Origin: Acidimicrobiia bacterium
Lineage (GTDB): Bacteria > Actinomycetota > Acidimicrobiia > Spongiisociales > ZC4RG35
DNA: 5,378 bases
Assembly (NCBI GenBank): GCA_030623125.1
Contig: JAUXMQ010000105.1
Location: 1 to 5,378, forward strand
Direction of reading: 5' to 3'
Shown piece by piece: positions 1 through 5,378 of this stretch. Made by a program: the position numbers and the translations under genes. The notes below the pieces were generated by a model. That model saw only the letters and a program-made list of their open reading frames with translations, made no database searches and was not told the DNA's origin. How positions within the stretch are numbered: position 1 is the stretch's first letter; every line of letters begins with the position of its first letter.

Positions 1-110
1 GTCGCCAACCCGAGCAATGCCAGCGAGATGCCGCGCGTCCTCCACTTCGAAGCCGCCGTATGGTCGGCGCCCGCCGCGGGTCGGAGCTTGGCGTCAGCTG
101 CATATGTCAT
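1..110 (-). CDS. 5' end of a probable membrane protein (partial)
   Basis: Only the first 36 codons lie in the window; the gene continues past position 1. The start is well supported: the ATG at 110 (minus) is preceded by an AAAGGAGGG ribosome binding site with a short spacer. The visible residues begin MTYAADAKLRP, continue with a small-residue and charged stretch, then SKWRTRG, and turn hydrophobic at ISLALLGLA (about residues 28-36). A positively charged segment followed by a hydrophobic run suggests the start of a first membrane helix, with the N-terminus in the cytoplasm. The family cannot be recognised from this fragment. The gene is divergent from a membrane-anchored cytochrome c, so a respiratory or heme-related membrane protein is a reasonable guess, but this is context only. 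Confidence 0.72.
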   Translation of the reverse strand, partial: MTYAADAKLRPAAGADHTAASKWRTRGISLALLGLA

Positions 111-113
111 GTG

Positions 114-120
114 CCCTCCT
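114..120 (-). promoter_or_regulatory. Ribosome binding site of the divergent gene
   Basis: Read on the minus strand this is AGGAGGG, close to a perfect anti-16S match, ending three bases before the ATG at 110. It fixes the start of the partial minus-strand gene. It also contrasts with the plus-strand cytochrome gene, which has no such site. Confidence 0.75.
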
Positions 121-202
121 TTCGGTCACGGGTGTGGAAACGCTGTCAGCCAAAGGGACTGCCTGAATTGTCCAGTGGGTGACACTTCTTAATGTCGTGC
201 CG

Positions 203-232
203 TTGACAGATACCCAACGTCGGTCGTACATG
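203..232 (+). promoter_or_regulatory. Possible promoter of the cytochrome c gene
   Basis: A perfect TTGACA lies at 203-208. The best -10 at normal distance is TACATG at 227-232 (spacer 18), which is only a fair match. An alternative is TACGGT at 247-252, which fits the actinobacterial TANNNT pattern and would start transcription at or next to the ATG at 261. It would not use the TTGACA, which is too far away. The rest of the divergent gap 111-260 shows no other feature I can support. Confidence 0.25.
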
Positions 233-260
233 AGCTGGTTTGGCCCTACGGTTCTGGCCT

Positions 261-689
261 ATGAGAAATTGGGCCGAGGGCGTCTTCGCCCTCGTCATCA
301 TCGTTGGGCTCGGGGCTGCACTGTTCATGTTCAGCGGCGAGACCCTGGGTGAGGGAACCACCGACACGACGGCGCCGATCACGGTGGACCCAGACGCCGC
401 GGTACGCGGGGAGATCATCGCCGGCAGCACCGGATGCCTGGCATGTCACACAACCGATGGCACTCCGGGCTCGGGTCCGACATGGAGAGGGGTCGCCGGC
501 TCGAGTCGTCCTCTCCAATCGGACGAAGTCGTCATCGCTGACGATGTCTATCTGACGAACTCGATTCTCGACCCTGGCTCACAGGTGGTCGTCGGCTTCG
601 ACAACATCATGCCACCGGATTATGGAGACTCGCTGACCGAGTTCGAAGTCGGTGATTTGGTCGAATACGTCAAAAGCCTGGCTGGATAA
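261..689 (+). CDS. Membrane-anchored class I cytochrome c (cox subunit II-like domain)
   Basis: A 142-residue electron-transfer protein that should bind one covalent heme c on the outer face of the cytoplasmic membrane. Residues about 5-25 form one hydrophobic helix (VFALVIIVGLGAALFMF), likely an uncleaved anchor. A Thr/Asp-rich linker follows. The heme site is CLACH, with Cys59, Cys62 and His63; Met117 in IMPPDYG is the likely sixth ligand. The C-terminal pattern YLTNSILDPG...VVVGFDNIMPPDYGDSL...VEYVKSL closely resembles the cytochrome c domain fused to subunit II of caa3-type oxidases, here without the copper domain. I chose the ATG at 261 because it begins just before the anchor. A TTG at 240 would add seven residues. 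Neither start has a ribosome binding site. The likely role is passing electrons to a terminal oxidase; the partner is not visible here. Confidence 0.85.
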   Translation: MRNWAEGVFALVIIVGLGAALFMFSGETLGEGTTDTTAPITVDPDAAVRGEIIAGSTGCLACHTTDGTPGSGPTWRGVAGSSRPLQSDEVVIADDVYLTNSILDPGSQVVVGFDNIMPPDYGDSLTEFEVGDLVEYVKSLAG

Positions 690-703
690 CACCCCAGGTC
701 AGA

Positions 704-715
704 GTGATATATCAC
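704..715. promoter_or_regulatory. Perfect 12-bp palindrome upstream of the dnaK promoter
   Basis: GTGATATATCAC reads identically on both strands. It lies 15 bases after the cytochrome stop codon and 8 bases before the dnaK -35 element, centred about 49 bases before the predicted dnaK transcription start. Size and position suit a dimeric transcription factor. It is not CIRCE, and it is not a CRP site (GTGA and TCAC are 4 rather than 6 bases apart). As RNA it would make only a four-base stem, so it is unlikely to be a terminator. The cognate regulator is unknown. Confidence 0.5.
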
Positions 716-722
716 ATTAAAT

Positions 723-751
723 ATGACAATGCACGACTCAGGTTGTAGAAT
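723..751 (+). promoter_or_regulatory. Sigma-70-type promoter of the dnaK operon
   Basis: ATGACA at 723-728 and TAGAAT at 746-751 each match the housekeeping consensus at five of six positions and are separated by exactly 17 bases. The predicted transcription start is near 758, giving a leader of about 34 bases that contains the dnaK ribosome binding site. A second -10-like TATGAT at 753-758 has no good -35. A vegetative promoter fits repressor-controlled (HspR) heat shock rather than an alternative sigma factor. Confidence 0.7.
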
Positions 752-766
752 CTATGATGACTCAAT
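735..766 (+). promoter_or_regulatory. Paired GACTCA sites, candidate HspR operator (degenerate HAIR)
   Basis: GACTCAGG at 735-742 and GACTCAAT at 759-766 are direct repeats 24 bp apart. One lies in the promoter spacer and the other at the predicted transcription start, so a bound protein would block RNA polymerase. The known HspR box is CTTGAGT-N7-ACTCAAG. ACTCAGG and ACTCAAT each match its right half at six of seven positions. The matching left halves are poor: 722-728 fits at three of seven positions and 746-752 at one of seven. HspR encoded at the end of the operon is the obvious candidate ligand. The assignment rests on the half-site match, the position and the operon content. Confidence 0.5.
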
Positions 767-775
767 CAATAGACC

Positions 776-780
776 GGAGG
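776..780 (+). promoter_or_regulatory. Ribosome binding site of dnaK
   Basis: GGAGG lies 11 bases before the ATG at 792. It is a strong match with a slightly long spacer and supports this start, which gives the normal DnaK N-terminus MSRAVGIDLGTTNS. Confidence 0.75.
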
Positions 781-791
781 TTCAGTAAACA

Positions 792-2607
<1,816 letters not shown>

Positions 2608-2615
<8 letters not shown>

Positions 2616-3228
2616 TCTCAGAGCCGACGAGGCCACTGGGACCGATTCAGAGGACAACGACTCGATCATGGCAGAAGTCAGCCAGGTGCTGCCGGCAGAG
2701 CAAGGGACCACTGCTCCAGACCCACATGCCCTGGGTCTGGAGTTGCCGGATGATAGAAACGACGCCATTGCACTACTTCTATCCGAGGTTGCCACGGCCC
2801 GGGGTGACGCAACCGCGTATCTAGACGACCTCAAGCGGGTGGCCGCCGACTTCGACAACTCCCGAAAGCGATCTCAACGCGATCAGGCCGTCATGCACGA
2901 GCGGGCGACCGAGAAGGTCGTCGAGGGTCTCCTGCCTGTGCTCGACACGTTTGATGCCGCCCTCGCGACAGAGGCCAACACCGAGGTAGAGAAACAGCTC
3001 TACTCGGGGATGATCAACACTCGAAGCCAGCTCCTCAGCGCTCTCGAGGCCGCTGGACTGGAAGTGATCCCAACCTTCGGGGAGTCCTTTGATCCTGAGA
3101 TTCACGAGCCGGCAGGAGCACCTGCCGGCAGTGGTCAGCTGTTTGTCTCACAGGAATTACGCCGTGGTTACCGGCTGAACGGAAAGGTGGTTCGGGCGGC
3201 GCTCGTGGTGCTGGAAGGAAAGGAATGA
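2608..3228 (+). CDS. grpE: Nucleotide exchange factor GrpE
   Basis: GrpE homodimer subunit, which releases ADP from DnaK and so resets the chaperone cycle. It has 206 residues from the ATG at 2608. Residues 1-50 are acidic and low in order, as is usual for the family. A long helix with YLDDLKRVAADFDNSRKRSQRD (71-92) matches the typical dimerisation coiled coil. The C-terminal beta domain holds the family signature FDPEIHEPAG (161-170) followed by RRGYRLNGKVVRAALVVL (185-202). Pro replaces the usual Ala after the His. The start overlaps the dnaK stop by eight bases, with GAGG directly before the ATG, which suggests re-initiation by the same ribosomes. A TTG at 2599 with GAGG at 2586-2589 is a possible alternative start adding three residues, and an ATG at 2668 would remove twenty. 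Confidence 0.96.
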
Positions 3229-4340
3229 ACCGAGATTGGATCGAGAAGGACTTCTACAAGACTCTTGATGTGTCCGATGAGGCCTCCACCGAAGAGATCA
3301 AGAAGTCCTATCGAAAGCTGGCACAGAAGCATCACCCCGATGCCAACGCGGGCGATGCCAAAGCCGAGGAGAAGTTCAAGGAGATCTCCGAGGCATACGC
3401 CACGCTGTCCAACGCCGAGCAACGCAAGGAGTACGACCAGATCCGTCGGGTCGCCGGACCGGGAGGCTTTCAGGGATTTGGGGGCCAACCCGGTGGATTC
3501 GGTGGCCAGCAAGTCAGGGTTGAGGACATCCAGGATCTTCTTGGTGGATTTGGGGGAGCCGGTGATCTGTTCGGGTTTGGCTCCGGGTCGCGAGGTGGCC
3601 CCTCCCGCGGGAGCGACCTTCAGACCGACCTGACGATCAGTTTCGATGATGCCGCCCATGGCACCACCACAACAATCAAGGTGAGAGGCGCCACAACCTG
3701 CTCGCGTTGTGGCGGTGTCGGGGCCGAGCCGGGCACGTCGGTGACAACGTGCCCCACCTGTGGAGGTCGCGGAGTCGTCGCCCAAAACCAGGGCTTTTTC
3801 TCCTTCTCCCAACCGTGTTCCCAGTGTCGAGGCGCCGGTCAATTGATCGAGACGCCATGCAGCACCTGTCGCGGCAGCGGATCGGAGAACAAGACCCGGG
3901 AAGTGAAGCTGAAGATTCCAGCGGGTGTCAGCGACGGCTCAACCCTGCGTCTGAGAGGCAAAGGCGGACCGGGGGCCAACGGTGGTCCATCGGGCGACTT
4001 GCTGGTGCGTCTCCGTGTCACTACCAGTCGTACGTTTGGCCGCAAGGGCAACGACCTCACCTTGACTATTCCGATCACCTACACCGAAGCCACCCTCGGC
4101 ACCAAGATCGATGTGCCGACCCTCAACGGAGGTGTCAAGGTGAAGGTGCCGGCGGGCACACCAAGCGGTAAGACCTTTCGGGTACGGGGCAAGGGGATAG
4201 CCCCGGAGCGGGGCCGCTCAGGAGACCTTCTGGTAACGGTTCAGGTCGCCGTGCCCAACAAAGTCTCCCGTGCCGAGAAGAAGCTTCTCGAAGAGCTGGC
4301 CGCCCTCGAATCCGACGAAATCCGAGATCATCTGAGATGA
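3225..4340 (+). CDS. dnaJ: Chaperone protein DnaJ (Hsp40, DnaJ1 type)
   Basis: Full-length type I Hsp40 co-chaperone, 371 residues, which brings unfolded substrates to DnaK and triggers ATP hydrolysis. The J domain (about 8-75) contains the essential HPD at 37-39. A Gly/Phe-rich region covers about 79-125. The zinc region has four CxxCxGxG repeats starting at Cys159, Cys176, Cys198 and Cys212, all complete, enough for two zinc ions. The two C-terminal beta domains and the dimerisation tail (to 371) follow. The N-terminus MNRDWIEKDFYKTLDV resembles the DnaJ1 paralogue encoded in actinobacterial dnaK operons rather than the separately encoded DnaJ2. Its ATG overlaps the grpE TGA (ATGA), and GGAAGGAAAGG at 3213-3223 serves as ribosome binding site. 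Confidence 0.98.
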   Translation: MNRDWIEKDFYKTLDVSDEASTEEIKKSYRKLAQKHHPDANAGDAKAEEKFKEISEAYATLSNAEQRKEYDQIRRVAGPGGFQGFGGQPGGFGGQQVRVEDIQDLLGGFGGAGDLFGFGSGSRGGPSRGSDLQTDLTISFDDAAHGTTTTIKVRGATTCSRCGGVGAEPGTSVTTCPTCGGRGVVAQNQGFFSFSQPCSQCRGAGQLIETPCSTCRGSGSENKTREVKLKIPAGVSDGSTLRLRGKGGPGANGGPSGDLLVRLRVTTSRTFGRKGNDLTLTIPITYTEATLGTKIDVPTLNGGVKVKVPAGTPSGKTFRVRGKGIAPERGRSGDLLVTVQVAVPNKVSRAEKKLLEELAALESDEIRDHLR

Positions 4341-4341
4341 T
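4327..4341 (+). other. Short inverted repeat over the dnaJ stop codon
   Basis: ATCATC (4327-4332) and GATGAT (4336-4341) are perfect complements with a three-base loop, TGA. The right arm contains the dnaJ stop codon, and the hspR ribosome binding site GGAG begins two bases after it. The stem is AU-rich and weak. A ribosome finishing dnaJ would melt it, so it could modestly couple hspR translation to dnaJ. It may equally be chance. Confidence 0.25.
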
Positions 4342-4356
4342 TGGAGAACCAGATCG

Positions 4357-4749
4357 ATGACTGATACCACCAGAGCCGTCTTCGTCATCTCGGTAGCCGC
4401 CGAGCTGGCCGGGATGCACCCCCAAACCCTGCGAATCTATGAGCGCAAGGGCCTGCTTTACCCGTTCCGGACGCCGGGTGGCACACGGCGCTACTCACAA
4501 GAGGACATCGAGCAGCTCCAGTTGATCCAGGAACTGACCAGTCAGGGTCTCAATCTCGAGGGCGTCAAGCGTGTGCTCTCTCTTCAAGAGGAGAACCGGC
4601 GACTCAAGAAGAAGCTCGATCGGCTTCGCGACAAGCTCGAAGAACTCGAGGAGGCGACCGAGAAGCAGCTCGCGGACCTGGAAAGGTCGTACCGCCACGA
4701 AATCGTTCTCAGAAGCCAGGTGCGACCGATGTACGGGCAAGGCAAGTAA
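4357..4749 (+). CDS. hspR: Heat-shock repressor HspR (MerR family)
   Basis: A 130-residue DNA-binding repressor of heat-shock genes. The N-terminal winged helix-turn-helix (about 9-75) contains VISVAAELAGMHPQTLRIYER (10-30) and the wing GLLYPFRTPGGTRRYS (32-47). Both closely match actinobacterial HspR (LISVAAELAGMHAQTLR...) rather than metal-sensing MerR proteins, and there are no metal-binding cysteines. Residues 76-115 are a strongly charged heptad-type coiled coil (NRRLKKKLDRLRDKLEELEE), the expected dimerisation helix. The tail ends EIVLRSQVRPMYGQGK. The gene follows dnaJ after 16 bases with GGAG at 4343-4346. It should repress its own operon with DnaK as co-repressor, through the ACTCA sites near 735-766; this is inferred from family knowledge. 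Confidence 0.95.
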   Translation: MTDTTRAVFVISVAAELAGMHPQTLRIYERKGLLYPFRTPGGTRRYSQEDIEQLQLIQELTSQGLNLEGVKRVLSLQEENRRLKKKLDRLRDKLEELEEATEKQLADLERSYRHEIVLRSQVRPMYGQGK

Positions 4750-5021
4750 TGGCCGACAGCTACAGCGGGCCGGTGCGGATCCTCGGTGGCGACGGCATTC
4801 TCCTCACCACTGGCGCCGCCTCGCTGGTGAGCGACCCCGATGCCGGAAACTGGAGAGGAGCGTTGGCGACCCTCCCAGGCACCGCCGTTGCCGGCAAGGC
4901 GCTTGTGGTGGAGATCGAGATCCCAGGTGGAGAAAGAGGACGGGCACAGTTGACGCCTTCGGGGGAGACCGGCGAGAGACACACGTCGGCCGTCACCGGC
5001 CTGAGCCGCCAACCCTTCTAG
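4749..5021 (+). CDS. Small protein of unknown function, coupled to hspR
   Basis: A 90-residue protein I do not recognise. The ATG shares its A with the hspR stop (TAATG), and AAGG at 4739-4742 is a weak ribosome binding site, so it is probably translated by ribosomes leaving hspR. Most codons end in G or C, as in the neighbouring genes, which supports real coding. The sequence is rich in Gly and small residues, has no cysteine and no signal peptide or membrane helix. It alternates short likely beta strands (YSGPVRILGG, GILLTTGAASLV, GKALVVEIEIPGG, GRAQLT) and ends in SRQPF. Conserved-looking landmarks are YSGP (5-8), NWRGAL (34-39) and GERGRAQL (61-68). A small cytosolic beta-barrel is the best structural guess. 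Its place suggests a role linked to heat shock or HspR, but no function can be assigned. Confidence 0.72.
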   Translation: MADSYSGPVRILGGDGILLTTGAASLVSDPDAGNWRGALATLPGTAVAGKALVVEIEIPGGERGRAQLTPSGETGERHTSAVTGLSRQPF

Positions 5022-5031
5022 GCGGCCTCAG
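5001..5031 (+). terminator. Hairpin at the end of the heat-shock operon, candidate terminator
   Basis: CTGAGCCGCC (5001-5010) pairs with GGCGGCCTCAG (5021-5031) over ten base pairs, with one bulged C in the right arm and a ten-base loop. The TAG stop of the last gene lies at the loop and right arm (5019-5021). No run of T follows on the plus strand (AAACCTCCGG), so it is not a classical intrinsic terminator. U-poor hairpins are often proposed as terminators in actinobacteria. Confidence 0.4.
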
Positions 5032-5043
5032 AAACCTCCGGTA

Positions 5044-5067
5044 GTTAGACCCATATCCGGGCCTAAT
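5044..5067. other. Weak intergenic hairpin
   Basis: TTAG-A-CCC (5045-5052) and GGG-C-CTAA (5059-5066) pair with one A/C mismatch around a six-base loop. G5044 and T5067 can add a wobble pair. There is no T run on either side. It could be a second terminator hairpin between the operon and the lipoprotein gene. Nothing else in 5032-5127 is supportable apart from a tandem TCGAG at 5092-5101. Confidence 0.2.
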
Positions 5068-5127
5068 CGCCTCGAGAAAACTGTCGGCTAGTCGAGTCGA
5101 GCCTCACAACTAAAGCCAACCCCGGGT

Positions 5128-5133
5128 TACCTT
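5128..5133 (+). promoter_or_regulatory. TANNNT -10 element, probable leaderless start of the lipoprotein gene
   Basis: TACCTT lies exactly six bases before the A of the ATG at 5140, the usual -10 to start-site distance in actinobacteria. No Shine-Dalgarno sequence precedes the ATG; the upstream bases TTGCCCGG are unsuitable. No convincing -35 is seen. Transcription would begin at the A of the start codon. Confidence 0.4.
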
Positions 5134-5139
5134 GCCCGG

Positions 5140-5378
5140 ATGAGGAGGTCCGGTGCACTTGTTCTCGCCGTGGTAACCGCCTGTGCCACAGGCACCGTTA
5201 CCACCGCCGACCCGACGAGCACCACCACTTCACCGACCACCACCGAGGGCGTTGCACCCGGCCCTTCCACGACCACAACCGAGGTTGCCCCACGCCCTAC
5301 TTTCCCACCTGCGCCGGATTTTCCGGAAGGTCCACTCGATGCGACAACCGAGGAGGGGCTCGAACGTCTCCTCAGCCA
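5140..5378 (+). CDS. Secreted lipoprotein with Thr/Pro-rich linker (partial, 5' end)
   Basis: The first 79 codons of a gene that continues past the window. Residues 1-14 form a very short lipoprotein signal peptide: basic MRRSG, hydrophobic ALVLAVV, then the lipobox VTAC with Cys15 as the likely lipidated residue. The mature part starts with a flexible Thr/Pro/Ala-rich stretch (about 16-60) with two related units, TTTEGVAPGP (33-42) and TTTTEVAPRP (44-53), typical of a cell-wall spacer. A more ordered region, FPEGPLDATTEEGLERLLS, begins near residue 61. The ATG at 5140 is the only start in this frame after an upstream TAG at 5089. The function of the missing C-terminal domain cannot be told; a substrate-binding or peptidoglycan-associated protein is possible. 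Confidence 0.75.
   Translation, partial: MRRSGALVLAVVTACATGTVTTADPTSTTTSPTTTEGVAPGPSTTTTEVAPRPTFPPAPDFPEGPLDATTEEGLERLLS
5170..5204 (+). repeat. Long imperfect inverted repeat inside the lipoprotein signal-peptide region
   Basis: GTGGTAAC (5170-5177) is a perfect complement of GTTACCAC (5197-5204). Inside it, GCCTGT (5179-5184) pairs with ACAGGC (5188-5193) around the loop GCC. The internal loop is one base (C) on the left and three (ACC) on the right, giving 14 base pairs in all. The structure starts 30 bases into the reading frame and contains the lipobox cysteine codon at 5182-5184. It could slow early translation or bind a protein, or it may reflect codon use in a Val/Thr/Ala-rich stretch. 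Confidence 0.5.

Noticed and set aside
240..260. TTG start adding seven residues to the cytochrome
   Set aside because: No ribosome binding site, and the extra residues add nothing to the membrane anchor; the ATG at 261 is the simpler start.
677..698. CCTGG/CCAGG hairpin as terminator of the cytochrome gene
   Set aside because: Only five base pairs with a twelve-base loop and no T run; too weak to claim.
704..715. CRP or Rex binding site
   Set aside because: GTGA and TCAC are separated by four bases, whereas both families need six.
690..791. CIRCE element for an HrcA repressor
   Set aside because: No TTAGCACTC-N9-GAGTGCTAA or close variant is present; the operon encodes HspR instead.
3168..3842. 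224-codon minus-strand frame opposite dnaJ
   Set aside because: Lies entirely against a clearly real DnaJ; the Gly-rich and Cys-rich repeats of dnaJ explain its low-complexity product.
4584..5012. 142-codon minus-strand frame opposite hspR and the small gene
   Set aside because: Ends in a run of Ser and Arg that mirrors the charged coiled-coil codons of hspR; no ribosome binding site or domain.
4571..5044. 157-codon plus-strand frame overlapping hspR and the small gene
   Set aside because: Product is extremely Arg/Ser-rich with no fold-like pattern, as expected from a shifted frame of GC-rich coding sequence; hspR and the 90-codon gene explain the DNA better.

Overview
The window is a compact chromosomal segment from a fairly GC-rich bacterium, most likely an actinobacterium. 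I lean towards the Acidimicrobiia or a related non-mycelial lineage, but this is inference. Three things support an actinobacterium. The gene order dnaK-grpE-dnaJ-hspR is the classic actinobacterial heat-shock operon. The DnaK lacks the stretch of about 24 residues that Gram-negative DnaKs carry in the ATPase lobe. The last operon gene encodes an HspR-type MerR repressor rather than HrcA or sigma-32 control.

Layout. Positions 1-110 (minus) are the 5' end of a probable membrane protein, read outward from the window. A divergent intergenic region of about 150 bp (111-260) leads to a plus-strand gene at 261-689 for a small membrane-anchored class I cytochrome c. It resembles the cytochrome c domain at the end of caa3-type oxidase subunit II. 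Positions 690-791 hold a dense regulatory region: a perfect 12-bp palindrome, a strong sigma-70-like promoter, and two direct ACTCA half-sites placed like an HspR operator. Then follow dnaK (792-2615), grpE (2608-3228), dnaJ (3225-4340), hspR (4357-4749) and a 90-codon gene of unknown function (4749-5021). A hairpin over the last stop codon is a candidate terminator. After a gap of about 118 bp, a lipoprotein gene with a Thr/Pro-rich linker starts at 5140 and runs off the window.

How the genes work together. DnaK is the ATP-driven Hsp70, DnaJ delivers substrates and stimulates ATP hydrolysis, and GrpE exchanges the nucleotide. In known actinobacteria HspR represses the operon with DnaK as co-repressor, so the operon measures free DnaK. 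The reading frames are tightly packed (8-nt overlap, 4-nt overlap, 16-nt gap, 1-nt overlap), which suggests one transcript with translational coupling. The unknown 90-residue protein is part of this chain and is the most interesting unexplained item. The cytochrome and lipoprotein genes both lack a Shine-Dalgarno sequence and have a TANNNT element just upstream of the ATG, so both may be leaderless and transcribed independently of the operon.
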